Below are positions 19,856 to 29,640 of a DNA stretch of 62,429 nt, in pieces. The stretch spans positions 1-62,429 of the forward strand of contig JAIVFJ010000337.1 of assembly GCA_025765615.1 (NCBI GenBank). The letters are read 5' to 3'. Every line of letters begins with the position of its first letter. Position 1 is the first letter of the stretch. Below the pieces are notes generated by a model. The model had not been told where the DNA came from. It worked only from the letters and a program-made list of their open reading frames with translations, and ran no database searches. The position numbers and the translations under genes are program-made. This stretch comes from Zopfochytrium polystomum (lineage: Eukaryota; Chytridiomycota; Chytridiomycetes; Chytridiales; Chytridiaceae).

Positions 19856-22557
19856 ATGCCTGACATGTCAACTAAATCGTCGGTGAACCCCCGACTGTTT
19901 TGCCTTGCCCACAACGTGCTGATTGCAGTCTGCCGCTTTCTGACGCTTTCCGATCTTGTAAGCCTGTCTCACTGCTGCACCCTTGCCCGATCGGTTGTCA
20001 GTGGCCGCGTCGTCCCTGCGTTGCTGCTTCGCCCACTTCTCCACATAGCCAAAGCTTTAGCCACAGAAGCTAGCCACCACCACTGGGACGATCGATCAGC
20101 CGACCCTGGTCCTTTCTCATTTTCTGCGCTGGTTGCAATCCGATGCTGCATTGATTTGCGCTGCACGTTCGATATACAGGACTTGGACATCGATGATGCT
20201 GTAACAGTCATAAAGTCGATCCCTATCCTATTTCCAATCTAATATCTCTTGAGCGAGTTCGATGAACTTGGGGAACCACTTCTAGACCATCTTGTCACAG
20301 ATGCTGTGAATGCATACTGTGGGGATGGAACCGTGAAGCCGGGATTTTCTATTGCACTGGTACCTTTTGACATTCGATTTGCATTCTGGAAAGACTTGAT
20401 GGAGACACCGAAGACCCGTTATGATATGTACTTGCTCACCCGCAGTTTTGACCCGGTTCAGGCTGAAGCTGCTTTTAACTACTTGGAATCTCGTATTCGG
20501 CTCTCTACTGAAAGCTATGATATTGTCGAGAATGAAGCAATGGAAAACAGACAAGAAGCTATGACAGTGATCTGAATATTACGATAATGAGCAGGTCGAA
20601 GAGATGAAACAAAAACCATGGTTGCCATCAGTGCTGGTCGAAGCCCTTGTATCCCTTCTTCCAGCACTTGCTGCTCGCTCAATGGAAATGGTCTGGCAAG
20701 CTTGGGAACACATCTGTGTGCTTGTGTTTACCGCCAAAGCATCATTTCCGTACGCTCATATCGTTCTGATTGTGTGTCTGCCAGTTCTGATTGGATAGTA
20801 TTTTGGAAACAGTTTGTGATCCGTTTCCTTGATAGTCGTGATTTCAGTGATGCATCTCGGTTTATAGAGCACCTTCGTTCTGTTGATGTGGATGGAGTTG
20901 CTGAGGCTGAGGGTACATTACTACAAGCATTTCAGAAACGAGAAGTGAACAAGTCAGATATGCATGATCACCGCGCATTTATCGTCAGGCAACTGCGACT
21001 TTTGCAACGTTTTTGTTCTGTTGTAAATTTGGAACACGCTCCAAAGATCATTGCTGCACTTGCAGATATATTAAGGACCGTCAGAAACTCGCAGTTTAAA
21101 GCTAGGATCTGGACATTATTGGAAAGCTGCGTGATTAGATTGGACACGCACCTGTATAAACTGTTGACTGCTCTGAATGGACCCTGGACTTTGGGCCTAG
21201 TAACGTAGATGGCGACAAGGTCAAGTTCAAGTTCCAATTGGACGTGGAGGAGATTGTTCACTTTTGCATCGACGTGCAGCACAAAGATGGCGTCCAAATA
21301 AGCTCAATTGAACTGGCGGTTCTTCCAATCTGTGGTGGCAAGGATTTGCATCTCACCTATATTCGTTCCACTGTTAAGCTCGAGCGTAAAGTCGATTTGA
21401 CAAAACTCTGTAGTTTGTTGTCGGGCGAACGGTTCAGGACAGCTTTTGTGCTTGCAATTGACATGGTTTGGCTGGATTTGCTGGACTGTCTGTGCCAAAA
21501 CAAGTTGGAGCTTCATCGTCAGAAATTGCTTGAGCATTGCATTCCTATCCTTGTGTCACGACTGAACAAACAAAAAGGCGTTGGAAAACTGATTAGTCGT
21601 TTGACCCCTGACATGAACGAAAGCAAGTTGCTTGAGATCCTCGATTCTATCGTTCTCATTCTCCCACAATATTCTCTGGAAACTAGTATGGATCCCGACA
21701 TCCACACGTTGGGCTTTCCCGCAGTCATTGGGGCCCTTGCACAGCATGGATTTTCGGCGCGAATACAGCCTTTGCTGCAATTTTTGTACAACATTATAGC
21801 TCATGAACACTGGGTGTGGAGGAGCTTTGGCTATGACATATGTGTCCTCATTTTGGAAACAGTGATACGCCATCTCAGCCCGATAAAGTTTACGGATGTG
21901 GCTTTGCTTTGGAACAGAAGCTATGAATACCCAGAGATTTTTACCGAAACATTGGCTACAGTATCCGCAAAGCAGATGGCCGGCCTAATCAACACCAAAT
22001 CTGCTTCTATTGGCAATCTAGAAAGGTTATTGATTGCAGCCCTAGAACATGCCCAGCAGGAATATCATCTGCGTAGTGGGATCCTTGTAATGAAAGTGGT
22101 GCGACAGCTTCACCAAAGTGTAGTTGGATCCCCGACAGTGACTCCAAGTATAACTGGCTCTCTACTGTCTCTCCTAGCTGCGTACTTGAACCAGCTGGGA
22201 GAAATCCATGATCCAAGCTCGGTCCCAGATAAACCAGAGATGGCATCGCCAGAGCTGGACTTTGTGACACAGATGCTGGCACCAGCGTCTGGTCTTGTTC
22301 ATGAGGAAGCGGTGGCAAGTTGTCTGAGAGAGGTGTGGGTACAGGCAGCGTTCTGCAGGAGTGCAAGGTTCGTGTATTTAACGCGATCTGAGGAAGCAGG
22401 CTTTGGGTTTCAGAGGGTCTTGTCGGGTGCAGGCGAGGTTATCGCAGCGTGGAAAGGTGCATTGGAGAGAAAGGAAGAATGGTACATGGAGGTTTCATTT
22501 GGTGAGAGGGTGAAAATGCTGTATAAGAAGTATGGGCTTGTCTGGGCGAATGAATAA
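19856..22557 (+). CDS. F-box-like large helical protein, four tiny introns
   Basis: An 844-residue protein results from exons 19856-20200, 20258-20566, 20595-20749, 20785-21153 and 21201-22557. The introns are 57, 28, 35 and 47 nt, all GT-AG and in phase. Without removing them the reading is interrupted at each site. The N-terminus resembles an F-box (LIAVCRFLTLSDLVSLSHCC), which would bind Skp1 in an SCF ubiquitin ligase. The rest is predominantly helical and HEAT-like in feel, without a domain I can name. The last exon alone gives about 450 clean codons. The first intron uses a GAG acceptor with a CTAAT branch site and is the least certain. Confidence 0.65.
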
Positions 22558-23270
22558 AAGAACAACTTGTCAACCGCCCATTCCCAACACGCTCGAACTA
22601 TAACTAACACACATATCATATTATATCGAAAAAAAATCTTCTCCCTCATTTCTTTTCAAATCTCCTTATTGTTTTACGTTGAACAGACTTCCTTATTATT
22701 TATATTCATATTTTTCGAACGACCAACTAACATATTCAATCACATAATGTCGTAAGACGTTACGTTTATTGAACATCTTGTTCACTTACTCCACTCACCT
22801 ACTTCACTTCTTTCCTTTATTTCTTCACTTTACATTACTTCACATATTCTTTGAATTTTTTTGGATTTCTTTTCTTATCTTATTCTTTAGCATTCCCCCC
22901 ACACACATCCCCATGCCACTCGATCATTACTAACATATTCAATTGTATTTCGTCTTTATTGAACATCTGGTTCCACATTTCTCTCACTACTTTCTCTCCT
23001 ACAGGAAACATATTATATGATTTTTTTTCTTATATTATTCTCTCCACTTCCTCGCAATTCCGCTTTGTCACGTGATCCTTTCTTCTCTTCCGTAACACAA
23101 TATTTTTTCTCCGCCAAGACCTTTCACGTGATGCACAACTTGTCACACTTGTTCTGAAAGAACGCCTTGTCACGCTCGCTCTCGACTTGCAGCCGCCCTT
23201 CTCGACATCGTTCTCACCAATTAACGCATCTCTTCAGTGATCTGTGATCTGTGATCTTTTAATCTTGCTT
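22558..23270. other. AT/pyrimidine-rich spacer at left edge of island
   Basis: Thymine-rich spacer with no supported gene. It contains CCTTGTCA motifs (about 23120-23185) similar to 10050-10140, and a short GTGATCT triple repeat at about 23236-23258 near where composition changes. Confidence 0.45.
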
Positions 23271-23274
23271 ATCT

Positions 23275-23571
23275 TTAACAACCCGACGTTCGATCGACAG
23301 TTTTAACTCGCGATCTCTGTACGACCTGCATCACCAGCTCCTTTTTTGTCTTCCTGAAGAAGTGATCTGTGCCATCTGCAGCTTGCTGACTTTCTTGGAT
23401 CTTACTTGACTGTCTTGCAGCTGCTTCCTTGCCTGATTGGTCGTCAGACGTCGTTTTGTAAAGCCATTTCTTATTGATCCACTCCTCTGCATTGCGGCAC
23501 ATGCTGCAATATTTGTAGTTGCGACAGGTGCGTTCTTTTCTAGGCACATTGACAATCCAACAGGATCGCAA
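23275..23571 (-). CDS. Small Cys-containing hypothetical protein
   Basis: 98 residues with a cysteine cluster near the N-terminus (CRNYKYCSMC) that could bind zinc, followed by a charged Lys/Gln/Ser tail. No family recognised. GC content is higher than the rest of the island, so it may lie at the boundary. An overlapping frame on the same strand is also open for 74 codons, which lowers confidence. Confidence 0.35.
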   Translation of the reverse strand: MRSCWIVNVPRKERTCRNYKYCSMCRNAEEWINKKWLYKTTSDDQSGKEAAARQSSKIQESQQAADGTDHFFRKTKKELVMQVVQRSRVKTVDRTSGC

Positions 23572-23625
23572 GAATATGATTCTTGGCGTAATTGTAAATT
23601 TTTTTAGCAGTAAATCCAGAAGGTG

Positions 23626-23871
23626 TTAATTTACCGGACTTATAATAACAGAAGAGCCTTTCTTAGCAACATTGCCAAGATGTCCAAACAGATTTCCAAG
23701 AACACTTCCCCCAGGCATTGGCAAATGAGACCAAGCACGCAAAATTAGATTGAATAATTTAGGAGTCAAGTCTTTGGGATGAAGACTGATGTGATTTGAA
23801 ACGACTTCGAGAACTGGTGGAAGAAGATGGTATTGTTTTGAACGAAGAACGGAATGAAGCAAATTTTCCAT
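23626..23871 (-). CDS. Small hypothetical protein with glycine-rich tail
   Basis: 81 residues. The N-terminal two thirds are helical; the C-terminus has a Gly-rich hydrophobic stretch (MPGGSVLGNLFGHLG) reminiscent of small membrane-active or virion-associated peptides. Function unknown. It lies upstream of, and in the same direction as, the next small gene cluster on the - strand. Confidence 0.45.
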   Translation of the reverse strand: MENLLHSVLRSKQYHLLPPVLEVVSNHISLHPKDLTPKLFNLILRAWSHLPMPGGSVLGNLFGHLGNVAKKGSSVIISPVN

Positions 23872-24019
23872 TTAATAATAAAGAAAAGAAATTAAGAAAG
23901 AAGAGAATCTTTAAATGAATTTAGAAGAGTGGAAATTAAAAGTGAAGGATGTGTAGGAGCATATTTTGACGCAAATTGTGAGAAAAAGTAGAATTCCAAG
24001 ACACCTACACCAACAATGG

Positions 24020-24421
24020 TTAAAAAGTTTTCCATGAAAATATGTTTGTAAGGGACGTATTGATGACATGACTTTGAAAGAATAAAGAACTAAGTATAAA
24101 TGTGACAAAAAGAGCAATAGTAAATGAAATAGCAGTGCGTTGAATCCATTTATTGTGTTCTTGAACGTAGTCAGAAGGATTTTTATAAATGTTAATCAAA
24201 GGATCAAAATTAAAGTTGGAGAGAACTAATTTTGAAGCAGGAGAAACATTTTTTGGATCATTAAAGTAATTTTGAACAGCAGGATCAATGAATTTATCTA
24301 TTTGTTCCTGATAAGTATCAACACTAATTTTTTTAATATATAAAATGAAAAATAAAGATAAAAATAGGAATATTAAAAAGCAATGAAAATTAACATCAAG
24401 GAAAAAGTGTTGAAGATTCAT
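24020..24421 (-). CDS. Small two-span membrane protein
   Basis: 133 residues with hydrophobic segments near residues 12-30 and 95-115, separated by a polar helical domain (DPAVQNYFNDPKNVSPASK). It is transcribed divergently from the membrane protein at 24462 with only 40 bp between start codons. Size and topology of the two proteins are similar, suggesting paired or related envelope proteins. No family recognised. Confidence 0.6.
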   Translation of the reverse strand: MNLQHFFLDVNFHCFLIFLFLSLFFILYIKKISVDTYQEQIDKFIDPAVQNYFNDPKNVSPASKLVLSNFNFDPLINIYKNPSDYVQEHNKWIQRTAISFTIALFVTFILSSLFFQSHVINTSLTNIFSWKTF

Positions 24422-24461
24422 ATAATGAAATCAAGAATATTATTTTATAAGTAAAAAGTAA

Positions 24462-24878
24462 ATGTCCGAAAAAGTAATAAGAAAAGCATTATGGAGCATG
24501 ACACTAATGGGAACATTTATAATAATATTTTATTTCACGTATGTATCAAAGGTGGAAGACCAATTAATAAAGAATCAAAGTGAAGAACTAGGAAAAACTC
24601 TAGAAGGAGACTTGGGAAAAATATTACCAAATCCAGTGAAACAAGAAATTGCCAATAGTATTGTGATACCGGATATGAAAGATAATGATGCAAAAATAGA
24701 TGGTCAAAATAAAACTATAAAGCAAAAAGCAATTAATTGGGTCATTTTAGTTGTCATTGGAGGCGTTGTAGGAACGTATTTGTTGACCAAACGATATAAC
24801 TTATATATGAAGGAAATGGTAAATGAAAGTTTAATGGTCCTCGCTTTTGTAGCAACCGAATATATATGTTACATATAA
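24462..24878 (+). CDS. Small two-span membrane protein
   Basis: 138 residues: a membrane segment near residues 12-28, a polar central domain (LGKTLEGDLGKILPNPVKQE), and a second membrane segment near 90-108 (WVILVVIGGVVGTYLL). It ends 1 nt before the next start codon on the same strand, implying shared transcription. Function unknown; by layout it may be a virion membrane protein. Confidence 0.6.
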   Translation: MSEKVIRKALWSMTLMGTFIIIFYFTYVSKVEDQLIKNQSEELGKTLEGDLGKILPNPVKQEIANSIVIPDMKDNDAKIDGQNKTIKQKAINWVILVVIGGVVGTYLLTKRYNLYMKEMVNESLMVLAFVATEYICYI

Positions 24879-24879
24879 A

Positions 24880-25137
24880 ATGGGTGATTATATTGTAATG
24901 GATCCAAACTATTGTAAATATAAATTATTAACATCAGTGAAAGAGAATTTACCAAAAACGAATATTCAAACACACTCAGAGTCGCTTGGAAAGGCTGTTC
25001 AAAGTAATTTACGTTTCAATTCGCGTCCAAAAGAAATATTACCAGAATAATACAAATCAATTTTACTGGAATCAGTAGGATTGAAAACAAGTGACTTTCA
25101 GAAGATATCATCACAACTTGGTCGTCCTAATTCGTAA
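24880..25137 (+). pseudogene. Small hypothetical protein with in-frame stop
   Basis: Starts 1 nt after the stop of the previous gene. It reads 56 codons to a TAA at 25048-25050, then the same frame stays open for 28 more codons (YKSILLESVGLKTSDFQK...) to a TAA at 25135. The continuation looks like genuine protein, so the internal TAA is probably a nonsense mutation (one base from CAA) or an error. No family recognised. Confidence 0.45.
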
Positions 25138-25361
25138 GGAAAAGGGAACGAAGTTGGGGCTGTTCGAGTAAAATAAAAAAAGACGTGTCTTGTATGATCG
25201 CGTAAATAATTAAGCATCCAATTAACATAAAAAGGATCTTTAACAATATTAAAAAATACGCTAGATGCAGAAAGATCGGCCAGAAAAGTTGTGAAACAAA
25301 TGCCAGTAGAAACAAAAATAGAATCTTGTGGAAAGTGTTTAATTCTAGAAAAAGAAGACAT
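25098..25361 (-). CDS. Hypothetical protein
   Basis: 87 residues, aromatic-rich, no recognised domain. Its 3' end overlaps convergently the end of the preceding + strand gene by about 40 bp, consistent with the tight packing of the island. No membrane segment is clear. Confidence 0.4.
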   Translation of the reverse strand: MSSFSRIKHFPQDSIFVSTGICFTTFLADLSASSVFFNIVKDPFYVNWMLNYLRDHTRHVFFYFTRTAPTSFPFPYELGRPSCDDIF

Positions 25362-25413
25362 CGAAAGTGGATGAATAAAAGAATGAAAAAAAGAATTGTA
25401 AGAAAACTATGAG

Positions 25414-25653
25414 TTATAAAAAATCTGTGAAATGGAAGATAAATACTAAAATAAGAAGAAATAAAACAACGTGTAGTAAAATACCCGATATAAATGTTGG
25501 ATGAGAATTATAATATGAACTAGGGATTTGTTTGAAGACAAATGAATGTGAAATTGTATGAATGAAAGAAGATAAAATTATTAAAATGTAAAGACAGAAG
25601 TGTAATATTTTCAATTTAATTCTAAAATAATGGAACGAAAATATTATAAACAA
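25414..25653 (-). CDS. Small hydrophobic membrane protein
   Basis: 79 residues, almost entirely hydrophobic, with two likely membrane segments (ILHFCLYILIILSSF and LLHVVLFLLILVFIF). Such composition can arise by chance in AT-rich DNA, so the call rests mainly on its fit between neighbouring genes. Confidence 0.35.
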   Translation of the reverse strand: MFIIFSFHYFRIKLKILHFCLYILIILSSFIHTISHSFVFKQIPSSYYNSHPTFISGILLHVVLFLLILVFIFHFTDFL

Positions 25654-25771
25654 AAAATAAAAAAGTAAATAAAATAAAAGCAGATACTTTTGCTGAATAG
25701 TATGGAGAGCCGAAATAATTATAATAATTCATGAAGTACTTTACTTTATTAAATGAGTGTCAATGAAGTAT

Positions 25772-25984
25772 TCAACTTTTTACAAATGTGACTTTAATTG
25801 AATTATCAAAGTAATTCACAATAGAAGAAATGGTAGAAACACCAGGATGAAGAAAAGTAAAATTTTGTAATTGAGAAACAACATCAACAATTTGTTTAAC
25901 AAGACTGTCAGAATAATCGAGAGGAAGACTATTCAAGACAGTTTCATCAAAGTTGTCACGAAAAATTAATTAAAGTTGTTCCAT
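25772..25984 (-). pseudogene. Small hypothetical protein, stop at codon 5
   Basis: On the - strand, ATG at 25984 reads MEQL, then TAA, then 65 sensible residues (FRDNFDETVLNSLPLDYS...) to a stop at 25772-25774. The body is amphipathic and does not look random. The early stop suggests decay or an error. No family recognised. Confidence 0.35.
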
Positions 25985-26166
25985 TGTACTTCAATTTAAT
26001 TTAAAGAAAGAAAAAAAGATTACAAGAAATTTTTAGCATAAGTTTTGCGTCGACTTTCTTTTGTACTGTGGAGAAACAAATTGAATTATGATGCAAATCG
26101 TCGATTCCATTGCAAAGAAGCAAAATGCTTGAAAATGATTTAAAGATATTTTTCTTTTACATTATA

Positions 26167-27830
26167 ATGCAATTCACCAAACATGAAGTGGGACTTCATA
26201 TTAAAGAACCAGATAGACGACCTTATTGGTCACAGTCTTGTTTTAATCGTTCAAACCGTCTTTGGATTCCAGAAAGAAATGATATTCAAGACGAACAAAC
26301 AATTAGCTTTAACTCTTGGTTCAATTACTCATTTCAAGTACCTGTAAGCAATAGATGGTCATCACTTCCTTCTGAAGACACCTTTCAATTCAGTGATTTT
26401 TCTCAAATTAATCAAACTAATACAAAAGTTACAAAAGCTAAAAGACAAGAAAAAAATCAAAAGTTAAATTAAAAAAGTGTACAAAATGTGAACAACCAAT
26501 TGATTCTGACACAACAAATATTTTTTGCTTAGCTCATTTTCTTGATGGTATTGATGACAAAAAATGTCGAGCGACAACAAGTACAAAACTAGTGAATACT
26601 CGATGTTCTTCGAAATCAAAAGAAGATGGATTTTGTGGTAGGCACATGAAACCAGATTCAGTAAACAAAGAAAATATTGTAGAATATGAATATTGTCGAC
26701 AAATAAGAATTAAACCAACATTCGAACAACTGAGAACTTTTAGACAGTGGTTTGGTATTGCTAGAAAAACTTACAACATGGGTTTTGCTGCTTTGAATGA
26801 TAAAGTTAAAGTTGGTGAACAAGAAGTTACAAGTAAAACATTACAAGATATCATTATTCCACAGACAGATCAAATTCCTTACTGCAAAGACGTACCACTT
26901 AAAATTTGTCAAGCAGCTGTAAACGATGTTTGTAAAGCAAAATCTAATTGCAATTTAAAATTTAGAAAAACTGGAAAGTGTCAACAACTGAAGTATAGAA
27001 CAAAGTATGCTACAAGTCAAAGCATTAACATTAATATAGACGCAATTAAAGTAATAAATAACAAAAAAATATCAATTTACAAAAAGGTTATGAAAGGTCG
27101 ATACGGAGTGGATGGTGTTTTAAAGCTATGTAAGGCTTTACCAAGTTCAATACCAACTCACTGTCGACTAGTACTTAAGCACTACAGATATTTATATATA
27201 AGCATTCCATTAGAAGTTCCAATTGAAAATCAAACACCAGTCCACGATTGTTGTGTTGCCCTTGACCCAGGTGTTGTAAACTTTCAAACTATTTATGCAC
27301 CAAACACTCTTACAGGTGTCATTGGTGACGAAGCAAGACAAAAACTAAGAATAACTTTAGAAGAATCTGATAAAATAAAAAGTAAGTTGACTAAGAAGAA
27401 AAATCAACTAAAAAACACAACAGGTCAAGATAGACAATTTTCGAAATTGTTGATAAGAAACTTAAGAAAAATTTTTTAAGCGTGTTGACAAAAACAAGTC
27501 GACGCGCCTACAAAACGGCTTTATTTCTATGTAGAAATTTTGAAACAATTAAAATACCAGAATATGAAGTTCAAGAGCAAACATGCATTTGTCACATTAC
27601 GCTTTTAGACAGCGTTTGCTTCACACGGCAAAAAGATGGCAAAGAACATTGTAGTTCAAGAAGCATACACATCTAGAACGTGCACAAGATGTGGTAATAT
27701 GAACATTTATTATGATGACAATAGAAGATTGCACTGCAGACATTGCAGACTAGTATTGGAACGAGACGGTGGTGGAGCAAGAAACATATATATAAAAAAC
27801 GCAGAGATATTGTCCTCTCTGCAACAATAA
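26167..27830 (+). pseudogene. Fanzor (eukaryotic TnpB-like) RNA-guided nuclease gene, frameshifted
   Basis: Fanzors are eukaryotic and giant-virus relatives of transposon TnpB, RuvC-type nucleases guided by a small RNA. In order: an N-terminal extension (26167-26472); in another frame a Cys/His segment with CTKC, CLAH and RCSSKSKEDGFCGRH motifs (about 26475-26650); the core start IKPTFEQLRTFRQWFGIARK (about 26707); RuvC-I ALDPGVVNFQT (about 27260, catalytic Asp); RuvC-II IPEYEVQ (about 27555, catalytic Glu); the conserved HYAFRQRLL helix in a third frame (about 27593); a CTRCG...CRHC zinc ribbon; and RuvC-III ERDGGGARN (about 27765, catalytic Asp). The core is split by at least three 1-nt shifts (near 27470, 27580 and 27650), plus one before the Cys/His segment. 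All catalytic residues survive. It is closest to the Fanzor2 type by motif spacing (inference). Confidence 0.85.
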
Positions 27831-27858
27831 AAAAGAACGCGATTAGCTAATGGATCGC
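27801..27858 (+). ncRNA. Candidate guide-RNA (omega/fRNA) 3' structure
   Basis: A perfect 7-bp hairpin GCAGAGA/TCTCTGC (27801-27822) overlaps the last codons of the Fanzor gene. A second hairpin GCGAT/ATCGC (27839-27858) follows the stop. TnpB and Fanzor guide RNAs are typically made from the 3' end of the gene and its downstream flank, so this is where one would look. It could instead be a simple transcript terminator structure. Confidence 0.4.
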
Positions 27859-27870
27859 AATGTTATTCTG

Positions 27871-28230
27871 TTATTCAGGTGAAGTACGATCGGTGTTAAC
27901 GTGAATAAAGGTGAATAAATCATTAGCACTCTCGGGAAGAATATCACCACGAACAGCTGGATTATTGTTCAAAAGATTTCTGACAAAAATGCGACTCCAC
28001 GATTGAGATCCACCAATCCAATAAGTATGTAATTTTTCATTTCTGCTATAGTTTTTCAATGAATCGTCAATATGCTTAATTAATTCTTTAATTTTTGTCT
28101 CAAACAAATCATTGAGTTCAGTTGATGGCATAAAATCAGAAAAACGTTTGCGATTTTTTATCTCATTTTTAAAAATAGTGTGAATAGATTTATTAAAATT
28201 ACTCATATGTATATTAACAATAACATACAA
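27871..28230 (-). CDS. Hypothetical protein (island)
   Basis: 119 residues, helical and charged, with a WIGGSQSWSRIFVRNLL segment. It lies 10 bp downstream of the next gene on the same strand and converges on the Fanzor gene. No family recognised. It probably starts at the second Met (MSNFNKS). Confidence 0.55.
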   Translation of the reverse strand: MYVIVNIHMSNFNKSIHTIFKNEIKNRKRFSDFMPSTELNDLFETKIKELIKHIDDSLKNYSRNEKLHTYWIGGSQSWSRIFVRNLLNNNPAVRGDILPESANDLFTFIHVNTDRTSPE

Positions 28231-28240
28231 ATAAAAGTAT

Positions 28241-29580
28241 TTACTCAGGTATTATTTCTCCAATACCAAAAGGAGCCACTCCTCTTTGCTCATAAAGTTG
28301 CATGATATCTAGTTCATGTAACATACTGTTGTAAGCCATATCCAACAAGTAATTAAGGATTTTAGTAACATTGCCAATTTTTTGATTGCGATTAAACAAA
28401 ACATTGAAAGCATTGTCATACAATAAGCCAATTCGCAATGGAAGTTTGAAATCTTCTCGATCATCAAAACCATTTGTACGAATACGTCTGAGTTGATCTT
28501 TGGTATAAAGCTTGTAGATAACATATCCAGGCGCCTGTCCATGATGAGCACCAACTCCACCAAATTCTAAATTAGAAACATGACGTCGTTTGCCATTAAA
28601 CATTGGAATTGCATAAAAAGCAGAGACACTTGGATTTTTAAGAATATTATAAATGCTATAAATAGAAACGAAATTGAAATAGAAGCATATTTGATTGAAA
28701 AAACGAATGTATCAGTAGGTTCCAAGCCAGCGCCTGTAGGATTGTGGAATAATGAAACTAAATTGCTTGTTTTCAATATCACTTTGAATTTCTTGATGAA
28801 GCATATCTTTTAAACTTTGCGGGTCATGCAATGGCCTGATGTAAAACGTGATTTGTCAACAGATAATATCTTTATTGTAAAAATGTCATCGTTTTTATCA
28901 TATTCTCTACTTTCAAAAATATTGTAACAGGAGTCACAATTTTTTATCTTCTGGCATATAGTACAAACAGCATCACCATCACTTTCAGCTTCGTCGAGAT
29001 CTGATGCACTTTCATTTGAAAAAGAATCTGTAATGTCAGTAGTTTCAATTGCATCTTCTTCATCTACACTTTTTGCAAAAATTTCAACTTCGTTGTTGTG
29101 ATTTCGTCTAAATCGTTCTTTCTCACGTCTTCTCTCATTGATGTCATTATTTAATGAAGAAACACGATCTTTTTTGATTGAAAATAAAAGTTTACGTTGA
29201 ATTGAGTAAACAAAGAACGGTACTTTATTTTTAAAGTCTTTTTCGTCTCTTTCATCCCTTTTATCTGTTTTTTTAACAGTGTCTAAGAGTCTTTCAATTA
29301 AAGCATTTAATTTATCAAGATCAAGACTTTCAAATTCTTCTCTCAAATTAGAACCAGTTTCACTGTAAACATTTCCAGAAACATCTGCCTCTGCGATTTC
29401 TTGTGTGATTAAATCCCATGTCCAAGCTTCCCAACTATCTTCAGGGATAATTGTGTATCTATCTTCAGGGATAGATGATTTAAGATTTTTTATTAAGATT
29501 TCACAGTATTTAGCGAAAATTCCAAATTCATAAACAATGTTAATTAGATCTTTAGGAATATCGTTTGATTTCCTGGACAT
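28241..29580 (-). pseudogene. Large hypothetical protein, frameshifted
   Basis: The first 256 codons (29580 to 28810) read an acidic, Lys/Asp/Glu-rich protein with a CTICQKIKNCDSC cluster near residue 208. At about 28845 a one-base slip in a T run moves the sense sequence to another frame (FYIRPLHDPQSLKD...). It shifts again near 28700, then continues as 120 clean codons (28603-28241; EFGGVGAHHGQAPGYVIYKL...). I interpret this as one gene of roughly 440 codons with two or more indels. The product is unrecognised; it is the largest protein of the island and a good target for structure-based search. Confidence 0.5.
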
Positions 29581-29640
29581 AATAATTTGTTTTTTAGCCT
29601 GACTGTATTTATTTTTGTAGAATCTTAAAATTTTCTTTAA

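Noticed and set aside
19735..19857. Small basic - strand ORF (Lys/Ala-rich)
   Set aside because: Only about 28 codons from an ATG, no neighbouring exon with a convincing join, and it lies between two + strand genes.
20201..21200. F-box-like gene as a frameshifted pseudogene
   Set aside because: Each interruption coincides with a phase-correct GT-AG segment of 28-57 nt, and COG3 independently shows a 31-nt intron, so tiny introns explain it better.
24880..25984. Alternative genetic code with TAA as Gln in the island
   Set aside because: Neighbouring island genes end sensibly at TAA, so only isolated nonsense changes or errors are needed.
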